Shown: positions 1 to 12,419, counted from the first letter of the stretch. The stretch is DNA of 64,000 nt from Pardosa pseudoannulata (GCA_032207245.1 CM063502.1:116876697-116940696); one strand, 5' to 3'. Numbers and translations are program-made. The notes: generated from the letters alone by a model not told the origin.

Positions 1-275
1 GTTTCATAACCATTAGTTTTATCGCACATGTCTGTGACACTTATACAGATCCAATCAGGACACAATCATTTTATTGTTGCACTATATAGTAGATCTACAC
101 TATTTCAGAAACCTCTCAACCACCAGAAACTTCTCAATTCATTAGATTGAATTTTATATTTAAAAAAAAAAGTGTCATAATGGTTCGTCTTATCCAAGAA
201 TTGAGCTAGGTAAACTCATACACTTACACTGTTTCATCGAAATGAAGCCAAAATTCTTGTAGATAATTCAATATC
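1..275 (-). repeat. Dispersed repeat, inverted relative to 4304-4545
   Basis: Read on the minus strand, this stretch matches 4304-4545 almost continuously. Shared blocks include the TATTGAAtTAtCTACAAGA start, the ACTTACACTGTTTCATC block (complement), the AGTGTCATAATGGTTC block and the AGATCCAATCA block. The left copy is cut by the window edge. No coding potential is convincing. The two may be dispersed copies or the two ends of a larger inverted structure. Confidence 0.7.
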
Positions 276-280
276 AGTTA

Positions 281-330
281 TTTGTTTTGTGTAGAGCGCT
301 ATGATCTACTATTCTGCAACATGAGGGTCC
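281..330 (-). mobile_element. 3' fragment of tRNA-derived SINE (family 1)
   Basis: The complement carries the SINE 3' part seen at 3095-3147: a CTCATGTTGCA block, then TAGATCATAGCGCTCTACAC, followed by an A/C-rich tail. Only the tail end remains. Confidence 0.55.
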
Positions 331-600
331 CAAGCAACACAGAATTGTTGGGATATCGTTGTTTTACCGTTTTTCTGGTTGGTTGGCCAACAGTTGATTT
401 TGACCGTCGGCCCTCTGTTGGCACCACCGTTGGCAGAGTGTTAGAACAACTGCGTATGAGCCAACGGTTGTGAGATGGTTAGGCCAACGAACGTCATCGT
501 TGGCTGAGTGTTGGCACTAACAGTTAGAACTGCAGAAGTCCCAACCGTTGGGTGATGGTTGGGACAACGGGCATAATGTCAACGGTTATTGTTGGGCTAT
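325..600. repeat. Repeat dense in CCAACGGTTG-type motifs
   Basis: The segment is far more GC-rich than its surroundings. It repeats short self-complementary words (CCAACGGTTG, CAACCGTTGG, CGTTGGC, GTTGGGAC) in both orientations at irregular spacing. It reads as a decayed MITE or satellite-like segment. I see no family signature and no clear target-site duplication. Confidence 0.45.
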
Positions 601-763
601 AAGGACAGACTTACATATATGCCAAGGCTTACAAAATTGTGTTTAATTACTGTATTGCATATATTTCAACAATTGTGGTTAATTCATCACAGTGGGCAAA
701 CCTATTTTTCTGGAATATTACTTTTTAAAAATTCAAGCATACAAGTGATTAGATGTTTTAAAA

Positions 764-837
764 AATTTATTGAATATTTTTTAGTTGTGGAATTAAACTA
801 TAGTTTAATTCCACAACTAAAAAATATTCAATAAATT
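764..837. repeat. Perfect 74 bp palindrome
   Basis: Bases 764-800 are the exact reverse complement of 801-837 with no spacer, centred on CTA|TAG. Directly after it come two more hairpins: arms 835-846/858-869 (ATTGCATTAAAT) and arms 907-921/928-942 (ATTAAATCATTGCAT). Confidence 0.9.
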
Positions 838-942
838 GCATTAAATAGATTAAATAGATTTAATGCAATTAAATTAAATAGATTATTATTAATAGACATT
901 AAATAGATTAAATCATTGCATGCATATATGCAATGATTTAAT
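835..942. repeat. Two short hairpins next to the palindrome
   Basis: Perfect 12 bp arms at 835-846 and 858-869 enclose an 11 bp loop. Perfect 15 bp arms at 907-921 and 928-942 enclose a 6 bp loop. TTAAATAGA is repeated several times between them. Confidence 0.75.
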
Positions 943-1085
943 CATTTCCTTCTTCACATTTATTTTTGATATGTAGATACTTGTGCATTATTTTACTTAC
1001 ATTTCATATTCAGACACAGTACCTAATGCTGTCTGACAGTTTACTTCCTTAACACTGGAACCGTGGGATAAGTCATTTTGACCTA

Positions 1086-1268
1086 AAAACTATTTTGTGT
1101 TTTCTTAGCATTTTTTTTTTCTAAATTGTAATAACAGAAATAATATAATACTAACTAAAAGATATCGTCAAAATTTATCCTCAGAAATATTTTTATAAAA
1201 ATTTATATTATTTCTGTTATTACAGTCTGAAAAAGAATAAATCTGTTTTAATAACACAAAATAGTTTT
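1086..1268. repeat. Nested inverted repeat, MITE-like
   Basis: Outer arms 1086-1101 and 1253-1268 are exact reverse complements (16 bp). Inner arms 1127-1147 and 1204-1224 are also exact (21 bp). The structure could fold into one long interrupted hairpin. No target-site duplication is obvious. Confidence 0.7.
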
Positions 1269-1742
1269 CGGGTGAAAAGAAGTCCTCCTGCAGTTTTAGT
1301 GTTAATTGCAAAAATTTCATATTTTGAAGTATAAGAATTAAGATGAGCTTAACATGGATGTCATGTGAAGTTTCTTCGGTACTAGTTTTATACAACATGA
1401 TTCTTAATGTTTTGAAGAAACTATACTGTACTTGAAATTCTTGTTTCTCCACATTAAAAATAATTACACATAACTTCAATCTAAATATGTTTACTTGTCA
1501 AACCAAAAATAATATGCCCTTTCCCATCTTCTTTCACTAAGCAATCTTTTCTAAATAAGCATTTCCCCCATTTCATTAAAAAATAGGTATATATCTAATG
1601 GGTAAAATCTGAAATATAACTGATTTTTTAAAGACATATCTAAAAATGTCCAAATATAAGTGTTTGACATACAAAAATTTAGCTGTTAAGAAATAGAAAT
1701 GTTGTGGTTAATTTTCATCAAAAACGTGACCAATGTGATTAG

Positions 1743-1776
1743 TTTAACTAATGTAACTATAGTTACATTAGTTAAA
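1743..1776. repeat. Perfect 34 bp palindrome
   Basis: Bases 1743-1759 are the exact reverse complement of 1760-1776, with no spacer. A GTGATTAG just upstream also occurs upstream of the 74 bp palindrome (744-751). Confidence 0.85.
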
Positions 1777-2439
1777 TTAGTCAAGTGATTAAATCTGGAA
1801 AAGAGTGACTCACTAACATGCCTGTGAATCTGTGCAAATTAGACAAATACTTTATACTTGTAAAATTTTATTTACATAATTTATAACAGTATATACATTT
1901 ATAAATTTATTCCCCCCCCCCATCTGGCCGCCTCTTGTCTCTCCCGCCTTCTCTGTCTTTGCAAAAGCGGAACCACACTTTTATTACTTCTTCTATTTCC
2001 TTCTCTGTGACATCTGGGTGACAGAGTATGGCACTAGCTATTAGAAAGGAGGAGAAAAAAGGAATTAAATAAAAAAGTAGTTTTTCCAATAGTAATTAAA
2101 GTTTATTGCAGCCCTATTTACTGAAATTATGTAAAAAGATAAAAATAGAGTTAAAATTTAAATTGTTTCAAACAAATATTTGTAAACAAATCCTGAAAAT
2201 GGAGAAATTCCTACATACAATCACTTCTAGATAACAATGTAACTGTCAATTGTATGAAATTTATCAAATCTAATGCTAATATGCAAATAATAAAGGAAAA
2301 GGAAATGCATTTATAAAATTCTCTGCAAAACAACTGCTTTCAAATTCCTCTTACTTTTAAAAAATAATTTTGAAAAGAATAAGAACAACATTGAAATGTG
2401 AACTAATTTGTAAATTTAAAATATTTTATCTTTCATTTC

Positions 2440-2565
2440 AAATCAATTTGTTGGGTCCTAGTTTGGAATAAAATTTTATTCTCAAGTAAAAATTGATTTA
2501 AATCAATGATTTTTTAATTAACTGTTTTAAATCGGGCTGATTTAAATTGCTCAACCCTGTCTGTA
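2440..2565. repeat. TTTAAATCA-rich interspersed repeat
   Basis: The stretch carries several copies of GATTTAAATCA and TTTTAAATCGGGCTGATTTAAAT in both orientations. This looks like a decayed palindromic MITE. Boundaries are uncertain. Confidence 0.35.
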
Positions 2566-2987
2566 ATTAATCAGTCAAACATTGACTACTTTGTAAAGAC
2601 ATATGTAATGTGTAGTTAACATTAAATAAAACTAATTGGCTGTTTTTTCAGAGTGACTCATGAGGTCTCCTGTTGAATTTAGCTTTTTGGTATTTTACAA
2701 ATTTACATAACTATTTGATCACTATACTTTTTAAACCAAATGCAACATTTTTAGAAAATTTAGTTAAAAATCATATTTTTAAATCAGCAAATATGCTATG
2801 ACAAATTTGCTTATTGTAATCGAAACAGGATTCATATTTCAACTTTATGTTTGTTTTCCTGATTACATTTTTGTTTTTGTTTTTATAACATTAAAATGTT
2901 GTAAAAGAATCATCGCAGTAGCCCTTAGGGGGCCAGGCTAATCAAATAATAAAGCAATAAAATATCAAGTTTACAAAAATTGAAATG

Positions 2988-3150
2988 CCTAACGATGGCC
3001 AAATGGTTAGGGCGCTGACCGTAGGTCGAATCCCACTGTGGCATGGCTGTTCATAGCCTTTCGGAATCGCCTTTCAGTAGTAGGCCCTGGTCTACTTAGC
3101 CCTCGTGTTGCAAAATAGTAGGCCATAGCGCTCTACACTAAACAAAGAAC
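2988..3150 (+). mobile_element. tRNA-derived SINE, family 1
   Basis: The head starts TGCCTAACGATGGCC and has a pol III B-box-like GGTCGAATCCC. The body reads GGCATGGCTGTTCATAGCC, then AGTAGGCCCTGGTCTAC, CCTCGTGTTGCAAAATAG and a CTCTACAC end with an AAC-rich tail. The same order of blocks recurs at 13452-13592, 25921-26094, 41449-41600 and 54600-54772. Confidence 0.8.
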
Positions 3151-3348
3151 AAATATTGAAGTAGAGATGTAAAAAACCCGGAATTTTGAAGAGGTGGAAA
3201 TAAACCCTGAAATTTTGGGGAATAAACCAGGAATTTTTTGGGAACTTTGGGAAGAAATCATTTTAACAATGTTTACATTTATTTTTTCAACAGTGGCTAT
3301 TTAAGAACTAGCATATTATTTCTAAGAGATTTTTTTTTACTTTTGGTA

Positions 3349-3458
<110 letters not shown>

Positions 3459-3761
3459 AAGAAATAATAGAAATGAGCATTTAAATGATTTTATAGTAGT
3501 ATTTATGTAATTAATTACCCTGTTAGTCTTATCAAACACATAACTGGTTGCTTCAATTTTAATTGCTAATATAATAATTATATGCATTATTTTTATCATT
3601 ATTTATTATGTAACTTTCTTTATGCTAAGCTTTTTTCCCGCCTTTTATAATATAAAGATAAATATCTTTAAATTTAAAATAACAGTTTATAACTTTTTGT
3701 AATGTATATATCATTTAAAGGTGTAATCAAATGATACTGTTGCATTTTGTATCCAATTCCT

Positions 3762-3771
3762 ACATACACAC

Positions 3772-3815
<44 letters not shown>

Positions 3816-3885
3816 CATATATATATACATATATATATACATATATATATATATACATATATATATTATATATATATATATATAT

Positions 3886-3940
<55 letters not shown>
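3762..3940. repeat. (CA)(TA)n(GA)n compound microsatellite
   Basis: TA and CATA units run from about 3772. A GATA step leads into about 20 GA units ending near 3938. Confidence 0.95.
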
Positions 3941-4303
3941 TGTTATCCAAGAAAAATAATGATTTATGGGTTTTGTGACATTACAGATTATTGCCTAATA
4001 TTTATGCAATAATAAAAATATTGGATATTTCTCAAAGAAAGATATACTCATACTTTCATGCTAAACATGATACCTTGCCAAATATAGTTAGTTAATCCCA
4101 ATTATTCATTTTTTTCATAGCATATAATAATGAAATTTTGTGAGAATATCAACTTTTGAGGTCTACAACAAAGACAGAAAAAAATGGTGGTTCTCATTGT
4201 GTCATAGGAATTAGAGACTTCAAAATACTTCAAAATTCCCCTCCCAAAAAATCCGGTTTTTTTCCGGGTTTAAATCGGGTTTTTTCCACTGCTAACAACT
4301 CTA

Positions 4304-4545
4304 TATTGAAGTATCTACAAGAGTTTGGGCTTCATTTTGATGAAACAGTGTAAGTGTATGATGCTACCTTGGCCAATTCATGGACAAGAGGAACCATTAT
4401 GACACTTTTTTTTTAATATAAAATTCTACCTAATGAATTTAGAAGTTTCTGGTGGTTCTAGGCAATGCAATAATAAAATGATTTTATCTTGATTGGATCT
4501 AGATAAGCGTCACAGAGACATACGATAAAACTATTAGTTTTGAAG
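4304..4545 (+). repeat. Dispersed repeat, inverted copy of 1-275
   Basis: It begins TATTGAAGTATCTACAAGAG and carries the blocks listed for 1-275 on the opposite strand. The preceding 4200-4303 contains CCGGGTTTAAATCGGG words resembling 3165-3240 in inverted orientation. Confidence 0.7.
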
Positions 4546-4559
4546 CTAATAATAATAGT

Positions 4560-6360
4560 GTGTTGTGTATTTGATAGTATTTAAATTAATATTAGTATTT
4601 AATATTAATACAATATTAATATTAATGTTTATTAACGTCTTAAATATTTTTAAAAGGTTAATTTTCTGTTACATTTTGATTTTTTTAAGGTCAATAATTG
4701 TTTGCATTTACTAAATAACTTTGATATATGATCATGAAATCCTGCACGAATGAATAGAAATTTTCCTTTTCCATACTCAGCCATAATTTTTCTTTCGCGA
4801 AGAGTGAATTTCCATAAAACAACTTCACATATTTCCGAAAAACCTCAATTTATTGTCACAATTTCTTTTTTTTTAAACTCTTTCTTTTTTTCAATTTCTT
4901 TTTTTAATAATATTTTGTATCTTGACGAAATCAGAATAACTTTAGTATACGAGCACAACAGTCGAGAGAAATGGATGGAATATTTCTGCCTGGATGTACC
5001 ATGCGATCAGTTATCCCGTTTCCCCTACGAAAATCCCTACCGCTGAGAGGCGAAAAATTTTCTAAGTCTTACTATTAGGAATGTTTCTCCCCCTAGACGC
5101 TTGTCTACTATCTTACTTAAAAATCACAAACCTGTGATCACAAAGAACGGTTAATTCGAGCGGGACATCTCAGTTACCATTCCCACTGGTTACCATCCTT
5201 AATAGTGCTGCCATCTGTTTTGTGAAAATAAAAACCTTAAACTTTATGGGTAAACTGGATCCAAATTGCACTTTATATTTTAATTATTCTTACATTTGTT
5301 AAAACCTTTAAAATTTCAATTTGAGGAATTTTAAAAATAATCATGTTAAAATATAAAACTATAAATAATATTTTTCTAATATTATCCGTTGTATTTTAAT
5401 AATATCTGAAAGATTGTTTAGAATATGAATTCATGATGAATATGAATGAATATGAATTGTTGAGAATCTTTAATAGGAATTTCAGTCAAAAGAAATATAT
5501 CTAAAAGTTATATTTTTCTAAATTTAGATTCTTAAAAAATGTATAACATTATTTATCCTAAATATACTCTACAGCTGTTACATTTATTATTTAAAATTTT
5601 CAATGTAAATATTTGGAAAATATAGAACTTTAACTACTCTAAAAAATGTCTAATAATCCTTTTGGTTAATTGACGTTGAATTTTTGTTGAAGTTTAACTT
5701 TGAATTTCCCTTTTCAGAATAAAAAGGAAAATGCTGATAAGCATCGCTGAATAACTTAAAATGCTTCAAACAAATGTGTATTTTATATATTTTTATCATA
5801 ACTGTTCAGTAGAAAAATATTTTTTTCTTCTCAGTTTCTTTTACTACTCTTTATGTTCATAGTCGGTACTTTTCTGAAAATACAGTCTGTTTTTAAAATT
5901 TTTTAGTTCACAGTAAATATGAATTTATATTGTTCAACTCCCATTTACAGAAAGTTCTAAGTTTATCCAGATTATGATGAATAGAACAAAGTTGAATATA
6001 TTTTCTTCAGATTTTTATTTTATTAAATGAAGAGCTCTCTTGGTTTGATATTTTATTTTAAGAATTTACTGAAAAAATATTTTCAGCATAATTGGGATAT
6101 ATAATTTGCAATCCTTCTATTGTTATTATCTCTAATGCTACAGAAAAAAATGGCCTCGGCTTGACTTATCTGATGCTACTGTCCTCTATTTATTGACACT
6201 ATTATGTTTCATCGCTATAACATAACTGTAGCAAATCGTAAGCCTGTCGCGTTCGGCAATCCAAATACCAAATAAGTAACTGAATCGAACTTGAACGGTT
6301 ACCTTAAATTCCTATAAATGTTCATATTGGCAACTGCCTAAACTTATCCGACGAATACCG
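4560..6360. other. AT-rich stretch without a recognisable gene
   Basis: I see no domain, splice-supported exon or clear mobile-element end here. A frame at 4750-5046 (98 codons) is low-complexity Phe/Ser-rich in the middle and matches nothing I know. Confidence 0.5.
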
Positions 6361-6368
6361 TTTCCTAA

Positions 6369-6446
6369 TTTGTGATGGGCTAAAATGCCAACTACATTTA
6401 CATATACATATATGTAAATGTAATGGGTAATTTGTCCCATCACAAA
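6369..6446. repeat. Hairpin with TTTGTGATGGG ends
   Basis: Outer arms TTTGTGATGGG (6369-6379) and CCCATCACAAA (6436-6446) are exact reverse complements. Inside lies a second hairpin, CATTTACATATA / TATATGTAAATG. A related right half (TATGTAATGGG ... CTATCACAAAG) occurs at 29340-29385. Confidence 0.7.
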
Positions 6447-7059
6447 GGGACTATTAATTTTATTAAACAATATTATCCACAAACTGATCGTAATTTTACT
6501 ATATCTACGAAAAGTTATTTAATTTTTGCTGTCATGTTTTCCATATTTATTTGAATCATATTTTCAAATAAAGGTCCTTAATTTGTCAACGGATTTTGTT
6601 ATTTTATATATTCGCTTTTAAACCACAATATCCTAAAAAAAAACAGAAAAATAACCCGGAATCAAACCCTCCCCCTCAAACAAAAAGCTTTTGCAGAGCT
6701 ATTGAAGAGTCCTTTCATTAAAATCAAAAGTTTTACACACATCACACATATACACGCACACTATGCAATGATATTTTTACCCCAAAAACTAAACAACGGA
6801 ATTATGATTATCTTGAAATAATTTTCGGACAATTCTGTCCTTTTCTGGGAAACTTGGCGACTATCTTTGTTTTTTCTATCAACTTGGCTATCTCGAAAAT
6901 ACCAAACTTCAGTTGTAGGTTGTACGGGGCTCATTAGCTAAAAGATATATCCCCCCCATCGTAAAGGTGAAATGACGCATTACGTCACTTGCGTCCCCTC
7001 GTGACTGTCGATTCGTGAATTCTGATTGGTTGGATAATGCAACTATAAATTGAGATGCA

Positions 7060-8560
7060 CGTGTTTTTCGAGAAGTCCGTGAGAGAAGATGTAAACTAGA
7101 AGAAAATGGAATAGCAACTGAACTCAACACATACGGGGGTTGTCTGCAGGGAGCTGTCAAGGCCCGCTTTTGTGGAACCTGATAGCAGACACTACACTTC
7201 GCCAAAATTGCCCCCCCCCACACGAGGGTACAGCCTTAAGTGGACGACTTCATATTAGACATAAACGCCGCGTCCCAGGAATAGGTCTAATGTGGAACGA
7301 CACACTAACTAATATTGTAATAGAAAAAAAGACAATACAAACAGTAGACAGCGTTAACTATTTAGGAGTAACGATACACAGAAACCACGACTAGCACGTG
7401 CACTGCACAAACCAGATAGAGAAGGTTAGGAAAACGTTTAGCTGCCTGGGACGTATGTCGAACAAGAGCTAGGGCATTCGTGCAAAACTGATTAAGCTCT
7501 GGTACCTCACAGTAGCAGGAAAAATATTAACTTATGAAGCCCCGATTTGGGGATTACATACTTCACAAACAGACGCCCGGCTCACAACCTGCCAACGCCA
7601 CTTCTTATTAGCCATAACAAGGGCCAACAGAACCTCTCCAACTTCGACACTACAAGTGCTAGAGGGTGTCATGCCCATCACCGAGAAAATTAAGTATGAA
7701 GCTACGCTAGGACGCATCTCACGGCTTGGCAAAGCCCAAAGGCTATACGGTTGTGAGCTCTCCCCAGATCAATACCAAATGAACTTGGACCTCTGGGACA
7801 TTCACCCATACAAGAAAATCTATGTTAGGAACACAGAGGTACCACATCGCCTCGAAATTTACACCGACGGCTCAAAGACCAAATAGGGAGTAGGGTCGGC
7901 CTTTGTAGTTTACGACAACGGATCAGAAATTTTTGATTGGTAAGCAACACTAGGAAAATACAATAGTGTGTTCCAAGCAGAAATGCTGGCACTCACGAAG
8001 GCTGCCCGATGGGCAAATAGGAGAAATCAAAATTACAGACTATTGACGGACAGCCTTTCATCAATTTTGGCACTAAACAGTCGGTTCTCGAGGAATCCGA
8101 AAGTCAGGGAGCTACAGGACGCTATCAGATCCACAAAGGGAAAATTCCACATATCGTGGGTCCGTGTTGGAATTGAGGGCAACGAAAAAGCCGATACACT
8201 AGCTCAGGAAGAGGCGGCTCAAAATTCAGTCTTCCTGACACTAAGCTTACCAATTTTCCTACTCAAATGCAAAATTAAACCACTAGTAATGGAGGAATGG
8301 CAACAAATTTGGAACACGAGTAGTACAGGAAGGACCACCTTTGGCTTTTATCAGGATATCTCATTCACTCGCCTGGTCAGCAACCGCTATTTAATTCAAA
8401 TCTTTACGGGGCACGGTAACTTCCCTGCCTACTTCTACAGGTTTAAATTTATGGACAACCTATTTTGGTCTTGCGGAAAATATGGAGATTGGATACACTA
8501 CTTAACAGAGTGCACTCTCCACGGGGAAAAACACCTTAAAAAATAACGGATAGGAATAAG
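7060..8560 (+). mobile_element. Decayed non-LTR retrotransposon (RT end + RNase H)
   Basis: The first part reads in pieces as the end of a reverse transcriptase: a GGCLQGSCQGPLLWNLIAD-like stretch near 7135-7195 and a thumb motif VNYLGVTI near 7354. After stop codons comes the linker (WYLTVAGKILTYEAPIWG near 7500-7550). An RNase H domain follows: YTDGSKT at about 7861, a TAG at 7885, then an open frame 7968-8546 with QAEML, LLTDSLSS, ISWVRVGIEGNEKADTLAQ and an FTGHG tail motif. These are the conserved Asp/Glu/Asp/Asp blocks of RNase H in Jockey/R1-type elements. The YADD region of the RT appears deleted, and several stops and frameshifts rule out activity. It is 5'-truncated with no clear poly(A) or target-site duplication. 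An arthropod-type origin is an inference. Confidence 0.85.
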
Positions 8561-8789
8561 TCTCTCTAGCATAAACAACTAGCGAACCCCACACATCTCC
8601 AGACGAACGCAATGGTCATAATGAAATGGCTAGGGCATAATATAGATAACATAAAACACACCAAGCAACAGACTAACACCTAAAATAAAACACACCTGTT
8701 ACTTGCCAAGCACTGACGATGAATTCCGCTCAATAGTATACTGACCTCACATTACACACAACACAACATTAGGACTCTGGCAGACCCCA

Positions 8790-8860
8790 TTCTTTGGTTG
8801 ATAGTTGGTTGGTTTTGGTTGTGAGTTGGTTGGTCTTGGTTGATTGATTGTATAGACAAA
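8790..8860. repeat. TTGGTTGGT-rich short repeat
   Basis: Imperfect tandem copies of GGTTGGTT/GGTTGATT. Simple-sequence character. Confidence 0.5.
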
Positions 8861-9990
8861 ATTATTCAATTCTTCTCTCTTTCTATTATAAAAAAACATC
8901 TTGCGGGAAAAATAACCCTTTTGATGTTTGGCAAAGTCGCTGGTAAGCTTGCTAGGCACAACAATTAAGCACGATTTAATGAGTCATTCTGTCAGTCACG
9001 GTCCTAGCCAGCCCCCCCCCCCTGATCGACCTTTAGGCCAGCGCATCTATCACAAAATTCATAAGCTAACTAGTTTTTTTTTATTTAAACCTAAAATTCT
9101 CGATAGGGGGATACACACACTAAAACATACCAGGCGACGCCCTCTCTCCTTTCTTTCCAGCTCAAGTGTCATCAGTGGGGTAAGTCATTCATTTAACTTC
9201 TTTCCTAATGCTTCTTTCTTTTCAGCATCGCCCTATATTCTAGGTTCGTGTCCCTAAGGCTCGTTTTCGGTATTTGGTTCGTCAATGTCGCCTCCCCCTT
9301 CTTCTCTTAGTTTGAGCTTCCAAAATTTCCAGGATGTGCTTCCAGGAAGTCCATTTTTCGGCCGCTAGGATTCTCCAAACTCAGAGCCGGACAGTAGGTC
9401 TCCCACAAGGGAAACCAAAGGTCCAAGCCTTTGGTGGCTTTGTAATTGCTTCACTGTCGTAAATATTCTGCTTGTGAAGATCCCTTCCAATTGTAATAAA
9501 TGTGTAACTGAAACTGGAGAATCGTAGATGATGATTGAGCCTTTCGGTCCCTTTGGCTGCAGTTGTTTTCTTTTTAGACATTACGAACACTTAAATACAT
9601 GCTGGTCTCTTTTATTCCACTTTTTAAGTGCACTATTTTGAATTGCCATACTGTGTTTATGCTGTCCTGACTTTAGACTCCATACCTCTAAACTCTATCC
9701 TGTTTCGGTTACAGTTGCTCCAGCTTACTGGGGTCCTACAATTTTGCCTCTTTTAAAGTTTGTGAGGTCTGGCATTTTATACTTTTGAGAAAAAAACGAG
9801 TCTAAAGCTACCTTACTAAAGGTTCATCGTACTACCATGTTATATATACTTTTTACATTAAAAAATGTTAGCTGGGATTTTATGTTAATGCTTACGAATC
9901 AAATGTCACATTTACTCATAGTTATTTCTATTCATTCGTTAAACACCTTTATATACTCGTTAAGTTATTACTCTTAGAGACCGCAAGTAC
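8860..9990. other. Unassigned, relatively GC-rich stretch
   Basis: It holds a 13-base C run at 9012-9024 and open frames of 69-109 codons without recognisable domains. It could be the remains of a transposable element. I see no ends or duplications that would define one. Confidence 0.4.
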
Positions 9991-9993
9991 TTG

Positions 9994-10097
9994 GCGGAAT
10001 GATTGATGTATGATATGGCACTGTCTCTGGAACCCGGAGTCTAAGGATTCGAATCTCGCTGAACATATGGACACTCGTAGTAGTTTGGAATTGGCAT
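9994..10097 (+). mobile_element. SINE family 1, 5' half, diverged
   Basis: The order of blocks matches the SINE at 25921-26094: GGCGGAATGATTGATG..., GGAACCCGGAGTCTAAGG, the B-box-like ATTCGAATCTCGCTGA, CATATGGACACTCGTAG and GGAATTGGC. The 3' half is missing. Confidence 0.6.
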
Positions 10098-10099
10098 TA

Positions 10100-12400
10100 T
10101 CCACTTCTGTGATATGTATTTTTATATTATATTAATTATTTTGGGAAAAATTGTGCCATTTTTTGTATTTTTAACTGCATTAATTGCAACTGCAATACAT
10201 GCTTTATAAAACAGCATTTTATATATTATATATAACAGAGATTTTAATAATAGTTAAAATAGAATTAAAAATTAAGAAAGAAAATTTCCTAGACCTAAAA
10301 AGCAAAACAAAAGAAAAATAGAACGTATGAAGAAGTACAAATCTCCAGAAATGTAAAACAAAGATATATCTACTAGATACAGCAGTATATAGACATAACT
10401 TGATGCATACAGCAAACGAGATGGGGTCGACGATGTATTAATTACGCTATGCAGTAATGTAGCGCCCTCTATGGTTATAAATAGGTACGACACTTTACCA
10501 ACATTTAGTTCTAATATTCGATATCGGGGAAATAGGGCATTCGGCCCATCAGCTCCCCCACCCTCAAACTCCAATACCTACATTTAACTTATTTACTTTA
10601 TTTTTTAATTCAATTTATTATAGATTTGTTAACAAATGTAGCCACATTACCAGAGAATGGTCAAAGTATGGATTAGAGTAAAAATTTCAGAATAGTTTGT
10701 TTATTAATAAAAATGAACTAGAATTCTTAACAACTTTTTGATTTTTTTAAATCTCCTTTTTAATTAAAGAAATGATAAAATTTTTCAAGTATACAACAGG
10801 AAATATTAGTGAATGTTATAATTTTTTAGCAGTCGTATACCCAGAACATATATCGGTCAATGTCCTCGAAATATTGTCCAATATTTTGAGTATCGGATGT
10901 CAAATTGGGGACATCTGCCGATATTTACCGACATCATGTAAAATTAAAATGTGACATTGTTTATAAGATAAACTATCAGATAATTATTTGTACCGCTTGT
11001 AAGATAAATATTATCTTAAATAAAATTTAATAATTTTGTCAGTTTTATAAACATACTTTTTAATATTTTTTCTAAATATCGTTTACAATGTCATAAAAAT
11101 GATATTATTTTAATAGTATTCAGCGATATCTGTCGATATTCGTAAAAATAAATATCATTTTCTAATATTAAAAGATATATTACGAAATTCAGCAATATTT
11201 GACCAAATATCGAAAAATGATATTCAAGGATATCATTTAGGAGTCTAATGTAAACCGATATATTACAATTCAAGGTCAAGGTAATTGGGTTTAAAGGAGT
11301 ACCTAGCGAAGTGAAAGGTCTTCACTTTAACCTCCGAACGTAAGCAGATCAAAACATAAATTTAGGCCTCTAGGCAAAAAGTAATCCAAACAAAAATTTA
11401 ATACACTCCAGCTCACAAGGAAGTGAGGAGGTGAGAACGTTCTCATAAAAAATTATGAGTAATCAACGCATTGTCTAATTAGGGGATAATTAGACAGTAA
11501 CCTTGATAATATATTGCAATTTTAATATTAGCCTCTATTTTTGTGCAATTTGGGTAGTAGTAATAATCGAGACATAATCTTTAATTACTAATCCCATAAT
11601 TAAACTATCGTTATTGATAGTCTAATTTGTCAGTACACAGTAATTGAGTAATGGATATTATTTATTTTTTTACCTACAATTTTTTAACGAAGTCTCTGGT
11701 ACTTGAATCACCAAACTGTGGCGCCATCTTCTAGAACAGAGACTGAGATTTTATCAGCTTGATATAGATGGTATATCCATGTTAAATAAAATCGTTGCTG
11801 AAGCTAGGAAAAAATTCGAGTTGTTATATTTGTGTGTGATATTTTTTTAATATATCAGGTAGATTGTTTTTGACTGCATAAATCATAATACAAATACAAA
11901 ATGTATAAATCATAGTACTTGAACAATTTACAAACAGAGATATCAGACAACGATTAAGGGGAAAAGGGTAAATAGAAATGAAGGTGACATTTTTTTTCTT
12001 GTCTTTCAAATTTAAGCTTTAAACACACATTTTTCAAAAAGAAAAAAATTCCGATACTAATATCTAATCCCCAAACAAATGTATTTTACTTTAGAAAACT
12101 GCAGTGGAGATGTGATTTAAATTTAAGTATTAAAATATCTGAGCATAAATAAACATCAAACGAGAAATAGTTTTTTAAAGATCACACTTTTTATGTTTTG
12201 TACACATAGTTATATATGTCTAAAAATTTCGGGATGTGTCAAAACTCTACTTTCCTTTCCTTCCTCAGACTACGGCTTTGAATGCAGTCACATTGCCAGA
12301 ATAAGATGTAGAAGCAGAATTTAGTAATTTAGGTAAAAGGAGAGGCAAAGGAGACTAAGCAAAAAGTTCTGTATCGTTTGCTTCCAATTAAAAGACAATC
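10100..12400. other. AT-rich stretch, no gene recognised
   Basis: Contains many ATATCG/CGATAT words between 10840 and 11270 (possibly an old palindromic MITE, with left and right halves loosely inverted). A 100-codon minus-strand frame at 10272-10574 shows no family signature. Confidence 0.4.
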
Positions 12401-12419
12401 GTAATTTTAGAAGATAAAA

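Noticed and set aside
4750..5046. 98-codon plus-strand frame
   Set aside because: Low-complexity Phe/Ser stretch, no domain, no splice evidence and no conservation seen.
10272..10574. 100-codon minus-strand frame
   Set aside because: Hydrophobic by AT-rich chance composition. No family motif.
10840..11270. Inverted pair of ATATCG-rich blocks
   Set aside because: Loose similarity only. I could not align arms longer than chance in this base composition.
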